Positions 12,293-24,555 of a stretch of DNA of 64,000 bases are shown piece by piece. The notes beneath the pieces were generated by a model. The model saw only the letters and a program-made list of their open reading frames with translations. It did not search any database and was not told the DNA's origin. The first letter of the stretch is position 1; every line of letters starts with the position of its first letter. This stretch comes from Oopsacas minuta. Its lineage: Eukaryota; Porifera; Hexactinellida; Lyssacinosida; Leucopsacidae. The translations under genes and the position numbers were made by a program. The stretch lies in assembly GCA_024704765.1 (NCBI GenBank), contig JAKMXF010000055.1, positions 449,630-513,629 on the forward strand, read 5' to 3'.

Positions 12293-12655
12293 ATAATTTT
12301 TTATGATAAAGCTAGCAAGTTTATAAACTTTAGCACACACCATGAATGATACATGTTTTGTCAATATCAACTATTGATGGATAATTGTTCAATCAATCGC
12401 ATAATCAGGATGCTATTTTATAGTATACACCAGACTTCTCATACGCTAATAATACACTTTCATGATTGAGTCACATTTGTAAGGGTCATCATATCAAAAT
12501 GTATTATTAGTGTATGGTAAGTCGGTGCATACTACAAAATTGCAAAGTAGATACTCAATAATCTCCACGACTATAAAGGTATAAATGGATATTGACAAAC
12601 ATGTATCATCCTTGGTACGTGCCAGATTCATATACATGAAAGATAAATATGAAAA
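12293..12655. repeat. Fold-back (palindromic) repeat, about 360 bp
   Basis: Left and right halves are imperfect inverted copies. Examples are gatacatgttttgtcaatat near 12350 against atattgacaaacatgtatca near 12590, and tacgctaataatacactttc near 12440 against aatgtattattagtgtatgg near 12500. There is no coding capacity. It looks like a small MITE or fold-back element. Confidence 0.65.
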
Positions 12656-12978
12656 TTACACATGTTGTACAGGGCATAATTTGACCATTTCATATTCCAA
12701 TATGATTATTAAATCTAAATATTTAAAGTTCTATATGGTTTGAAAGATTGAACTATTTTGATTTCGCTAAATCAATGCAACTAATCAAATAAACTGGTAA
12801 AAATATTGAGAAACCTTTGCAATCGCGTAATGATGATACAAATTGCCACAAGTATCGAAAAATTCATTCTGACAAAAGTACACTGTTTATGAAGTATATT
12901 CTCAGTCACGCCTCCAGCATAATCCCAATTTCGTTTAACCAATCCCGGGTCCTAAAAATGTTCTTGTGCCATTATCTT
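12656..12978. other. Non-coding spacer
   Basis: Nothing recognised between the fold-back repeat and the left inverted-repeat arm. An 85-codon frame from 12817 runs into that arm and has no motif. Confidence 0.4.
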
Positions 12979-13615
12979 CTGCAAAGAAAGGACATACAGA
13001 TATATCTCGCGCTCCGGACAGTATTCTTTGTGCGATACTCCAGTATTCTTAGAAAATATTTCTCGATCCACTAGGTTTGATATCAATAGGTTACGGTATC
13101 AGTTAGGTCTCGACATTAGATAAGTATTTTATTGGGCGATCTGCTCTGAATTTTGTAGAGTCAGGTTCCAAAGAATTATCACAATCTAAATCAATAATCA
13201 AGAGTCACGACATCAGGCGTTCAATCCATTTCAATGGTAGCTCAATAATTGATTTGCAGGTTACACTAATTGCTGTTGGTGTCATTCCTTGAATTATTAT
13301 TCTTCTATGCGTACCTAGAATGAACGCGATAATCTTGGCGATAATGTGAATTGGGAGATGAGAGATGCATCTAAGCATGAGCCATACTGTGAAGAATTTC
13401 GTAGAGAATATGGTGGTTGGAAAGAAAATTCAAATTCTGCATGGGTGTATAAAACCCATTCATACTTCAGGACACTGTAATTCTACACAATGAAAGTATG
13501 GCTATTCTCAATCTCCCATGGTTTCCTTTGATGCTTGGCGTAGGCAAGAGAGTCTATGAACTGATTTTGGAATCCATGTTATAAGAAGAAATGAAGATTC
13601 AACAGGAAATTTTGG
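12979..13615. repeat. Left arm of a 5.3-kb inverted-repeat pair
   Basis: About 640 bp matching 17640-18285 in reverse complement. Shared landmarks include ctgcaaagaaaggac at the outer edge, gagagatgcatctaagcatg, gagccatactgtgaagaatt and tgattttggaatccatgtta. By eye identity is about 80-85 percent with small indels. No protein is encoded. It may be the long terminal repeat of a large element or one of two copies of a repeat in opposite orientation. Confidence 0.75.
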
Positions 13616-14584
13616 AAAGAAACAATATCTTCCTTTTCCAAAGGCTCACACTCAAATATGTGACTGAAGGAAGTATATATCAATTCATGAAGGTTAATTT
13701 TGAATTCGAAAGTGAAACCAACAAAATTTGAGAACCAGGAAAGTTTTAGCTGGAAATCGTTGAATGGGATGGCATCTATATTTCCAAATCTAAGAAGCTA
13801 TTAATTTAATCAATATCTTCGCTGAAAATTTTCATAACATGAATACAATGTGTTTGTTGGAATTAAGATATTAATGGTTGAAAATCATTGATAGTCGTAA
13901 AAAAATTGCCCATTCATCAAAGCTAAACTTTATCAATGTAAATCCGAGAATTGTAGGTCTAATATTCTATATAGATGAAGAAGAAATACTTTGAATAATA
14001 GTGTTGTTGTAAAGTATTACATAGAAGATCTCTTTCCCAGAACATGCAAATGGTATGAGAGCTTACAGCAGCAACTTAACTTCTACTGACTTCAGGAAAT
14101 GGAAGGATTGTTGCATAGGCAATTGAATATTCCTAGCAAAACAATGATTTTGCTTTGATAATTAGACTTATTAAAAATCCGCGGAATGTTAAAGGAAGGT
14201 TTAATCAGGAATGAACATATAAGATATAGCACCTACTCCGCAGTACTCTCCAACATATGCTCCTTGATTTACATATTCCTAGGTGTATTCACTTTTGTGC
14301 AAGATCAATTTGTCATACATATGTACTTATAAGTAAATAGAAATCCCAAAAGTTACATAGTGTTGTTTATATTAGGATGCTACTGGGTCCGTAATTTGTC
14401 AACTTTCTTTATGCTTAAACAATCCAACATCCTGAATATCCTACCATTCCGATACCCGTAACAGAAATGATCAGCAGTGATCATGGTAGAGCTGAAATTT
14501 ACATTTCTTGAACCACCAGGTGTTTGAATTCCTAAGTAGTAATTAAATAAGACTTAGAAATAAAAAGGTAGAAATTTAGATATA
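13616..14584. other. Non-coding interior of the inverted-repeat pair
   Basis: No open frames with motifs and no clear repeats were seen. Confidence 0.45.
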
Positions 14585-15265
14585 CAGTCAGGGGACAAAA
14601 GTATTCGAACACACAAATATATTGTCATAAATTGAATACTCTATCCCGCTCCTATATTGTGTAGTTATATTCGTAGCTGCTATCTAGTAATTTTGTATAG
14701 AATAACATATGTTTTTCAAGAATTTCAAAAAAATATTCTCGATTTACACTTTTTGAAGGTGTTAATTATTAATAATTATTAGATAATTATTGATAATCAA
14801 AATATGTGGAAATTCAAAGCCTATTAAGAATCTATGATTTCTGACTTGATATTTGAATTCTACGTAGGCGAGTTACCCCAGATTGGAATTTCGAATCTGA
14901 TTGAACAATTATTATCAAAGTTATAGAAGATTTCAATTGTGCCAGTTAGTGATAAAAGTGGCACAGGTGGCAGGAAAAAGCGCCACTACAAGGAAATCAA
15001 CTAGGGTTAGGAGGAATAAGTCGAAGTAATACTTTCGAATGATATGACTATACTAACCCTTGAATACCAAAATAACCTCTTGGTAGCGGCCACTTGTGCC
15101 ACCTTGGGCAAAAGGTGGCACAAATGGCACAAATTGAAATTCATCTATAACTCTGGTAAAAATTGTTCAATCCGAATGGAAATTTCAATCTGGGCTAACT
15201 CGGCTACGTAGAATTCAAATATCAAGTCAGAAATTATAGATTCTTAATAGGCTTTGAGTTACCAC
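14585..15265 (+). mobile_element. Palindromic MITE, copy 1 (right end truncated)
   Basis: Begins cagtcaggggacaaaagtat directly after TA at 14583-14584. The left arm and the GC-richer core with repeated gtggcac / ggtggcacaaatggcac units match the complete copy at 22849-23972. The right arm stops near 15265 (aggctttgagttaccacc), so about the outer third of the arm is missing. It has no coding capacity. Its terminal sequence resembles Tc1/mariner ends and would have been mobilised by a transposase encoded elsewhere. Confidence 0.85.
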
Positions 15266-17634
15266 CAAAAGTGTTGGAGGTTTGCATCGAATAGTGAAAG
15301 TGTAAATCTTGATATACATAAGATCTGGGCTCAAGTAATGCACAGGATCAGTCACAAATTAGGCAAGATGTTTAAAATAGATAAAAAGCATAGAGATACA
15401 CGTTTTGGTAGAATCAAAAATTACAAAAATTGTACAAAATTGAATAATCTATTGAAATATTAAGTTGAACTCTATGTTTTGAAAAACGATCTATTGATTA
15501 ATTATGAGAGAAACCTTTGAGAATCAGAGATGTGTGTTAACAGTGAGGTGGAAATTATTATGGAAATACCATAGTAATCTGAGGGTGAAGCAACCATAAG
15601 AGTAATTGCGTTATTCTACAGGCTAAAGTGCCCCTTGGTCAGCATATTGAAAAAAATTAGGAAGTAATAAAACGAGATCATGGTTATTAAGAATAACCTA
15701 AATATTGGAGTTACTGATAGTACATTTAAAGTAACAGCAAATTATGTGCATTAAGATTCTTGAATAATTGATGGTCAATTGGCAAATTATGTTCTAAATT
15801 ACCATTGTGGAGTGGAATACTTTATGTCAAATATATGTACCAAGTAATGTTTTAACATACACCAACTTAAGTAATGAAAATTTGTTTGGATACCCAAGCA
15901 TAGCAGCCGATTTCTATAGTTCAAGTATGCAATATAGAAGATTGGATTGCTGCATAAAAATTTCCTTAAATGGAATTTGAGAACAAAAAATTATAACAAA
16001 AAGACAATTGCAAGTAGGAAATGAAGAAAATTGTAAGGAGAAAAGGTCCAATGGGGAAGACCAACAATAGCTATATTCAATCGGAGGGTTCAAAAGGCAT
16101 TGGAAAGTGCCAAAAGTCAATATGAATACCTAGATCGTCTTCAAAGCGGTAAGTAAACTCATAAATTATGCTACAAGTTAAATCTATGTGTGAACAGGGT
16201 AAATATCGAGATTGGTTCAAAATATTAGTTTATCAGGTAGAGAAGTGGAAAGAATTAATAATTTTGACCGTATAGATTTGGGTAACATAGATTATATATT
16301 TCCAAAGTTCTAACCAATACTTATGTGAGACAAAAGGGTATTTAGGAATGTGTAAACCGAAAATTGAAAAGTCTCTATTTCCTTTTAGAAATGAAATACC
16401 ACAAAATTCTAATGTACGCATATCCCTATATGCTATCCTTCTAAATGTTACATGGTTCTGAGATGGTTATTGTTTATTTATTTCTTCACTGGCATTTTGG
16501 AAGACAGGAAATAATGATGATTTCCATTAGATTCGATCAATAATTAATAATAATATGGTAGGGAAGTTGAAATAATGTCAACTGTACGTAGGTATATATA
16601 TATATATTGATGCTTGTTTGAATTAGTATATTTACCAATGAAATGGATGTATATTGGTTCATATTGATGCCAGGTTTATCATTATCTATAATAAAATTTA
16701 ATGTAACTCCAGAAGAATTTTAGGAGCAAAATTATTTTTTATTTCATTTACAGGAGCGAGAGAGAGCGCTTCAATGCAAGGTAGGCAAATGTGCGAGTAG
16801 ATAGGCTAGACTATATCTATTGTTGAATGATACTGTAAAGACCTGTAGCAAGGATTTTGGAAAGAGATACTCAAAAATCAGTAAGATGTTGTATTCTATA
16901 CTAGCTCAATAGAAATCCAGTAGATCCTTAATAGAGTCAAATTCGGAATCTGATGGCATAGCCAAAAGCAACTGAGTGTTCAGAATCAAATATCGATCAA
17001 AGAAGTACAGTTGGCTATAATCTACCTGGAGTGATAGATCATGTTGTCTACTTCAGGAACTCCATGTTTATTCTTATCCTCATTATCATTTTTCCCATTA
17101 ATTCTAACACTTCGACAAAATATTATTGTGGTTTACGGGTGTGAAATTCCTTATTGGTCAATTATCAGTGGTTAAATATGATACTGTAACATTAATAATC
17201 TTTCAAATTATGGAAAGAACTGACAATTATTATGCCTTCGTTGCACTTTGAATAGCTAATTTCACTCATAATGTTAATCTTGTAATTCCTCTAAGACCTC
17301 TGCTGCATTATCAGTGGCCAGAGAAAAAATTCACTCGCATACTGCCTTCCATTGTTAGTCAGCAAAATTAAAAGGAAATGGGAAATGCTAAATGCACATC
17401 AGTTGTACAAGAAATCTACCACATCTTATAAACTTCGAATACAATGATGCATTTATGAAACCCGGGAAATGATCAAATTATCTCAAAACATCAAGTTAAT
17501 CACAGAATCAAATCTTCTCAATCCTCTGAGGCATTACAATTCATATTCAACCGTAATCTCAATGGTGTTCCTGTAATAAATGCATTGAATTATCTTTGAA
17601 GCTTGGTAAAGACATTTCTAATATGGCATTTACA
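15266..17634. other. Non-coding interior of the inverted-repeat pair
   Basis: AT-rich, with a short (TA)n tract near 16592-16608. Frames of 60-69 codons (for example 15914-16120 and 16233-16421, minus strand) show no motifs. Confidence 0.45.
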
Positions 17635-17639
17635 TTTTT

Positions 17640-18285
17640 AGATAAGGTATATTTCGAATTTTGCTGTTGAATCCTCAATTCGTCTTCTAACATGGATTCC
17701 AAAATCAATTAATAGATTCTCTGACCTACACCAAGCTCACAGGAAACCGTGGGAGATTGAGAATAGCCATATTATCATTGGTAGAGTTACAGTATCCTGA
17801 ATATGGATGGGATTACAACACCCTTGCATAAATTCGAATTCTCTTTCCCATCACCATATTGTCTACGAAATTCTTCACAGTATGGCTCATGCTTAGATGC
17901 ATCTCTCATCTGCCCATGCATATTCTCGCTAAGAATATCGCATTCATTCAAGGTACACATAGGGGAATAATATTTCCTGCAATGACACCAAAGCTAATTA
18001 GCGAAACCTGCAAATCAATCATTGAGCTACCATTGAAAAGGATTAAACGTCTAACGTCGTGACTCTAGATTATTCATTTTAGATTGTGATAATTCTGTGG
18101 AAAGTGACTCTACAAAAATAAGAGCAGATCGCCCAACAAATTCTTGTCCAAAGTCAAGACTCAACTAATACCATAAGCTATTGATATTAAACCCAGCGGA
18201 TCGCGAAATGTTTTCTAAGAATAGTGGAGTATCGCAAAAAGAATACTGTCCAGAGACGAGATATATATGTGTCCTTTCTTTGCAG
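17640..18285. repeat. Right arm of the 5.3-kb inverted-repeat pair
   Basis: Reverse complement of 12979-13615: it carries taacatggattccaaaatca, cacagtatggctcatgctta and ends at gtcctttctttgcag. Homology is lost just beyond 18285 and just before about 17640. Confidence 0.75.
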
Positions 18286-18360
18286 ATCCGTTAAGTTTTA
18301 GCTGGAATACTAATTGGTTTCCTCTCGAAATACTCAGAACCGACTTAAAGCCATTAGTAC

Positions 18361-18900
18361 TTAGATTCCGCGTGGTTTTATGCTTAGCATATCTGAGGAT
18401 TCAAGGCAAACAGTTAATACAAACACATTCGAATAAGAACAAGCATAAAGATGCAGGTGTCCTCCTGAAAGAGGTGTCAGTTCAGGCTCAAAATCACCAC
18501 TCACAATCAAATACATAAAGATATCATTTTCCACAATTGAATAAAATAATTTCCATTTACCATGCCAGTCTTCTGGGCTTGTGACAAGACCACAAGAAGA
18601 ACATTCATGATGAATTCCCCGTCCAACTTTTTGTAACATTTATTGCACAACTTTACAACATTTACTAACGCCTTATCAATAGAATTGTGTCGAATTAGCT
18701 GAGGTGCTTGTATCTTGGTACAAAATCGATAAGCTTCTTGAAATATAGATAAGGTGAATCAACAGAACAAGAAGCAAGTCTGGTGTCATTTACAGCAAGA
18801 GTCAAAGAAGATGAATTTATCTCTCTAGCAATATTTACAGCACTCAAATAAAAATTATATTTCACAAGTCAAATTGAACAACTATTACAAATAATTCTAG
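18361..18900 (-). other. Unrecognised coding-like region
   Basis: A 92-codon minus-strand frame from ATG 18639 contains HHECSSCGLVTSPEDWHGKW, and upstream a second frame reads NSSSLTLAVNDTRLASCSVD. The amino-acid mix is less biased than in most random frames here, but I recognise no family. It could be a decayed exon or chance. Confidence 0.2.
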
Positions 18901-19385
18901 TTAACATGCAGCAATGAAGTCATAGCAGTTTGATAATATGCATATCCGAATTAATTCGATGACATTTTACCTAGTTCTTCCCCTCTTTACACAACAATTG
19001 ATATAGACTATGTGTCACGTATTCATATGTTTGTTACTGAAAAAGCACAAGAAGACATTCCTATAATTATGGCTTTTGCTTCAAAGATTCCTATTTATCA
19101 ATACTATGTAGGTAAATAAGCAACCCACATGAATACAAAAATTTGCATAAAAATAACATCACAGTGGTCTATTCTTGATTGTCACTACGAAAAACATTAT
19201 GATTGAAAACATTTCTGGAGATGTATTCGGAATCTACGGATTCTGAGAAAACAGCTAAAATTTCAATGAGATCCTCACTAATAAGTTGGAAAATTTCTAA
19301 CCCTGTGTCACTTAGTGAAACCTGTTATAATCAGCATAATTATTTTGCACGAGACTGTCATTTCCAGGTATGAAATTTGGTTCAC
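18901..19385. other. Non-coding stretch
   Basis: Nothing recognised. Confidence 0.4.
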
Positions 19386-19389
19386 CAAA

Positions 19390-19680
19390 CTATGAATAAT
19401 GAGTGCCTCGACTTGGAGATACCGAGATCTTGCGTCCTGCCTTTCCTTCCTTCTGTGCTATTGTAGAATTTATGGATGAATTTGCTGCTATCGGACTCTT
19501 TCCATTCCACTTCAACATTCGCTCCTTTGGTATGTACGATCGTGTATGGTCCCTGATATATGTGTGATAGGCACTTCCCTATTCAACGCTAAGTTCCTAT
19601 GAGATAACTCCATAGCCTACTCTAACGTATCCTTAAATCCAGTCTCTTATCCAGGTAGCCACAGATCTACGTGAGATCTC
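19390..19680 (-). pseudogene. Possible LTR-retroelement integrase C-terminal remnant
   Basis: The minus strand reads LSHIYQGPYTIVHTKGANVEVEWKE-like sequence (key part YQGPYTIV...ANVEVEW) at about 19445-19570. This resembles the small C-terminal beta domain of Gypsy/BEL-type integrases (xxGPYxIVxxxxxxVxVxW). A short piece upstream in another frame reads ELSHRNLALNREVP. No integrase core, protease, reverse transcriptase or LTR was found nearby, and the 68-codon frame at 19701-19907 is not recognisable. Weak call. Confidence 0.3.
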
Positions 19681-20389
19681 ATACATGTCTCATACATAGT
19701 TTATGAGGAGACACACTCGTGTAGAGTTTTCAATGAATTCATACTAAAGTTACTCCATCTACAAACATAGGCCAGTTGCTCATAACGAATTCCTGCTCTG
19801 CCAATAAACACATTATGACCTGTTTCCAAGTTCAAATTGAACGCCTCGCCAATTCTCGACCGAATTACGTACCTTATCAGATTATCTTCGAACACAACTG
19901 ACGCCATACTTCACCACATGTTTGCTGAATTCCAGCATGAGTATTGCAATGCACAGCTTAGATAACCACATATGGCCTCTCGAACTACGAATTAATCGTT
20001 TTTGTAAATCAACCATCAATTATTTGCATCCCCATTACTTTAGAGGATGTTCCTCGGGTATCCTGACATGAGCCTCTAATTTATACATAATGGTTCATGG
20101 TTCATGTCTTCTCAAAGTCAAATAATATTTTATAATGTAAAATATTGTATACATGTCACTTCAAGAACTCTTCTTCGTCTTAAATATTCAGATCAAATCC
20201 AACCTTTGTTGTGAGAAAGAAAATCTCCATGTCGGTTACCATTAGCATTCAATATTAAACTTCGTAATCAAAAGACTCTAATTCCAATAATACAGAAATT
20301 TTCGAACGTGGATCTGGTTGTATTTGCATCCATTGCATTGGATTGCGATCAGGCCAAAAAAATTACTCATGGCGCAGGTTGCAGTAGGT

Positions 20390-20880
20390 TTTCTACTTTC
20401 TGAAAGATCCTATCATCGTCAAGCCTCCAACTTCCACGCGAATCCTGGGTATGTTTTCAGTGGTCCTCACTCTACTGACCCTTCTTTCATCCAAATTCGA
20501 ATCCGTGCCCGAGATAATCATACTGAAGCATCGTCTACAAAAGCAAAATACTCGGATGATTATTGAAATTAATCCGTACCCATTGAAGACTTTAGAGGCG
20601 ATTCTTCCCCGACAAATGAAAAGTGACAGGATAAGGCTTGATGTATCTAATATTTTTAAGCCTCTTGCCACTGAAGCCTTTGAGGTTTTGCCGGACATTT
20701 ATCAGATATATATGTAGCGTTCTTTTCAAATGAGATATACTCTTTGCAATCAATGGAGATAGGTCTACCACTTCCAAATTTCCTTTCAAAGAGAACATTT
20801 CTTCGAGAGTGAAATTAATCTTAAACAGTCGATAAAGAGTCGCTTACAACACGTGATAGTTCTTTATCTAAGTATTTCCT
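20390..20880 (-). pseudogene. Relic of family B/C Tc1-like transposase
   Basis: Reading across minus-strand frames gives, in order, a VSDSLSTVYRL helix, a SLKGNLEVVDLSPLIAKSIS segment, SISHLKRTLHIYL, KILDTS...KPYPVTFHLSGKNRL, QWVRINFNNHPSILL, SVWLS and SNLDERRVSRVRTTENIPRI. This follows the intact family member at 9465-10434 (VSVAAVYNL, LDYSKPYPTPTSLLSEKNRL, DEASIWL). Frames change repeatedly and no ends are clear. It is an old copy. Confidence 0.55.
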
Positions 20881-20989
20881 ACCATCTTAAAATACAAAGA
20901 TGTTTTTACACTCTTCGATTTCTGGGATCTCAATTGAAATATGGTAGTCAGAGAACAGAAAAATGGATTACGGATTATGCTAAATAAAT

Positions 20990-22845
20990 AAGAGTAAACA
21001 TATTTACGATGACGTAATTACAATTGAAGTAATTTAAAAATACCTTGGAAACGTTGGCAAGAGTGATACTTTATTCATAACTATCATGTAAACATTATTG
21101 AGGGGATTTTTAACCATTAATTATCAGAGACAGTTAGTAATTATTGTATAATAATACTTTACAATCATAATTTAGTGTCTCTAAATGTTTGTCATTTGTA
21201 TTCAAGTAACGTAACCCCACTATTTTCATTGAACTAACATCTTTCGGTTCGCGAAAATTATCAGGAACGTAACCGCAGCAAACGATGAGGGTTCAGTGTA
21301 TTTAGAGATGATCCAGCTTCTTTCTTTTTGCGAGTCGCCTCCCATTCCTGAATTTTGAGTCTTGTTAGAAAGCATTACACTCTTGAACAACAGCCAACCT
21401 GATCAAAGTCCTGACTCAGTATTTCCAAAGGTATACCTTTCTCACAAAGCACTACTTTCACTGTCAAAATAAATCAACTTGCTTGAGCGTTGTCTATCTC
21501 AAATATTTCCCCCAGCCAATCTTTAACGATATCCTGTACAGCAGTCGGTAAGTGACAAATTAGCACCATATAGTCCAGCTTCATGCGTGTACTAGAGATA
21601 TCAGCTTTGTCTTTAAAATTATAAAATTATCGTCGATATGTAACCCAGGTTCCAAATTTTCGGTGCAAATAGAGAGATATCTCTACCTGGGTCTATAGGA
21701 AGATCAATTTCTTGATTATTGTTTCCAGGGATTCTTCCAACCGTTCTGTCCCTGATACTACAACGGAACACAACATTTTCTCTAATCAAATATGGCGTAA
21801 TTATCCTGGGACATATCAACAGTTTATGAATGCCTTTACTCTCCTAACCCTAACAATGGAATAACTACTGCGCTAAAGAGAGGTACAAACTCACGAATCA
21901 AACGAAATTTTTGTAGGAGAGGAATGACTAAGTTAGGAAGAGTACAATGGAAATCTTGGTTGGTCCCTCCGCCTCTTGATTAATAATCTCTTCAGTCCAA
22001 TTCTTCTCCTGACAATCCAAAATACACTATTAAGTGCCGGAAGATGAAATTTGTATTTATGTCATGAAATCAGTTAGCAGAAAAGGTAATTTGCCCTCTA
22101 TTACCTTCGTAAAAATTCATTACAAATGAGAAGTTCCCTTACCTGTCCACCGCTCCGCCGACCGCGAGCTTGATGAAAATGGAAAATCCTGACCTATACA
22201 AGTACGCAATACTCAACTGCACAGTGTGGAAAACTGGGGATTATGGGGAAATTGGGATTAATAGAAATAACATTTAGATTACCAGATGTAGTAAACGAGA
22301 CTATAGTCTCTTAAAATCTTTACTTTTCCATAGCATATCTGTAATGAAGTAATTTATAGGTTTTGGTTTGGATTTGATATTTAGGTGTCAAGTTTATATT
22401 AGGAAAGTATTTCATGTAAATTGTACATCATACATATTAATTAATTAAACTACTGAAAAAGGCGTATTAATAAGTCAGTTTAAATTTGGTTTATGCAATA
22501 AAAACACACTAATTAAGCAAACTAGCGATATCGATTTCATTATGTAAAAAGCTTTTCACAAAATGAAATTGCATCCGCATTGCTGTTAACCCTTCTACAC
22601 AATTTTAAGAAAATTTAGTCAGGATCCTCCCTTCGGTCTTGAAGTAATTAAAGAATTAGCATAATATCCTTATGTAATATATATAATAACAACTATGATT
22701 ACACTTTAGTATAATTACAGCTACAATTTAAAACTAAACATATCACAAATTAGTTTTCAGTGGTCAGATACACCTAGGATTAAAATAATAGAAATTCAAA
22801 TATATACAGCTAAATAAGTATATACTTTGTTCTTTATGTATTGAT
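20990..22845. other. Non-coding stretch, nothing recognised
   Basis: About 1.9 kb without recognisable coding or repeat structure. A 66-codon minus-strand frame at 21619-21819 shows no motif. Confidence 0.45.
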
Positions 22846-22848
22846 ATA

Positions 22849-23972
22849 CTCTAAGTGGACAAAAGTATTTCAAAACACAAATATATTGTCATAAATTGTA
22901 TACTCTTTCCCGCTCCCATATATTGTGTAGTCTATATTCGTAGCTGCTATGTAGTAATTTGTATAGAATAACATATGTTTTTCAAGAATTTCAAAAAAAT
23001 ATTTTCGATTTACACTTTTGGAAGGTGTTAATTATTAATAATTATTAGATAATTATTGATAATCAAAATACGTGGTATTTCAAAGCCTATTAAGAATCTA
23101 TGATTTCTGACTTGATATTTGAATTCTACGTAGGTGAGTTACCCCATATTGAAATTTCCAATCGGATTGAACAATTTTTACTAAAGTTATAGAAGAAATT
23201 CAATTTGTCCTACTTGTGCCACTTTTTAAAAAAGGGGCACAGGTGGCAGGAAAAGCGCCACTACAAGGAAGGCAACTAGGGCCAGGAGGAATAAGTCGAA
23301 TTAATATTTTCGAATGATATGACCATGCTAACCGTTGAATTCCATCATAACCTCTTGGTAGCGGCCACTTGTGCCACCTTGGGCAAAAGGTGGCACAAAT
23401 GGCACAAATTGAAATTCATCTATAACTCTGGTAAAAATTGTTCAATCTGATTGAAAATTTCAATATGGGGTAACTCGCCTACGTAGAATTCAAATAGCAA
23501 GTCAGAAATCATAGATTCTTAATAGGCTTTGAAATACCACGTATTTTGATTATCAATAATTATCTAATAATTATTATCATTAACACCTTCAAAAAGTGTA
23601 AATCGAAAGTATTTTTTGAAATTCTTGAAAAACATATGTTATTCTATACAAATTACTACATAGCAGCTACGAATATAGACTACACANNNNNNNNNNNNNN
23701 NNNNNNNNNNNNNNNNNNNNNNNNNNNNNNNNNNNNNNNNNNNNNNNNNNNNNNNNNNNNNNNNNNNNNNNNNNNNNNNNNNNNNNNNNNNNNNNNNNNN
23801 NNNNNNNNNNNNNNNNNNNNNNNNNNNNNNNNNNNNNNNNNNNNNNNNNNNNNNNNNNNNNNNNNNNTACATAGCAGCTACGAATATAGACTACACAATA
23901 TATAGGAGCGGGAAAGAGCATACAATTTATGACAATATATTTGTGTTTTGAAATACTTTTGTCCACTTAGAG
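22849..23972. mobile_element. Palindromic MITE, copy 2 (complete)
   Basis: Flanked by TA on both sides (22847-22848 and 23973-23974). The two ends are inverted copies (ctctaagtggacaaaagtat at the left, the same sequence reverse-complemented at the right). The arms run nearly the full length of the element. The core carries gtggcac-type units around 23215-23410. No protein is encoded. An N gap lies in the right arm and appears to be artificial; without it the element would be about 913 bp. Copy 1 is at 14585. Confidence 0.9.
23687..23867. other. Assembly gap (181 N), probably spurious
   Basis: The 30 bases just before the gap (23657-23686) are identical to the 30 bases just after it (23868-23897). 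The opposite MITE arm contains that segment only once and continues directly. The contigs therefore overlap and should be joined. Confidence 0.85.
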
Positions 23973-23974
23973 TA

Positions 23975-24540
23975 TTATGGGCTGGAGAAATTCAATGAGA
24001 AGAATATCTTTTAGATTGAAAAAGATTAGAAAATTCACTACTATGTTGATAATTCCACTCTCTAGAAAAATGTATGATATTTTTCCTGCGGTTTCCACAT
24101 CAGACCTCTCGAAAAACTCAAATATATCGGATTTTGAAAGAATGCCCACCATTACTCACCATTGACTCACTGTCAACTGCCATCATTGAGATAAATGCAC
24201 GTAAAAAATGTTTCATTTAAATAATTATTGGCATTCGATTGTGTACGAACAGCGTCAGTATGGAAAAATTGCAAACATACCTCCCCAAAGAGTGTCATTG
24301 GGGCGGCACGTGCTGACACTGTACGCTATAGAAAAAGAGAACAGATTAAAATTAATACACAAGGGTATTCAATATATACTAAACACTGTATACTTTGAAT
24401 GAATCGCTGTTCTAAGCTAGCATTTCTAAGTGCAAACTTATAGAACCAAATGTAACTTTCTACCAAATCTTAGAGAGAGTTGATCACTTGAATATTTCCC
24501 AAGTTCAGTTTATTTAGAAATTTAAATTTTCTCCTTTGGA
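23975..24540. other. Non-coding stretch
   Basis: Short frames only (about 60 codons). No motifs recognised; the left end of the following mariner may lie here but was not located. Confidence 0.4.
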
Positions 24541-24555
24541 TTTTTCACGGATTCT

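Noticed and set aside
20318-20717. Plus-strand frames of 82-88 codons
   Set aside because: The minus strand here carries a recognisable Tc1-like relic, and the plus-strand frames are its shadows.
23546-23966. Open frames of 77-119 codons around 23.6-23.9 kb
   Set aside because: They consist mostly of N positions in the assembly gap inside the palindromic MITE.
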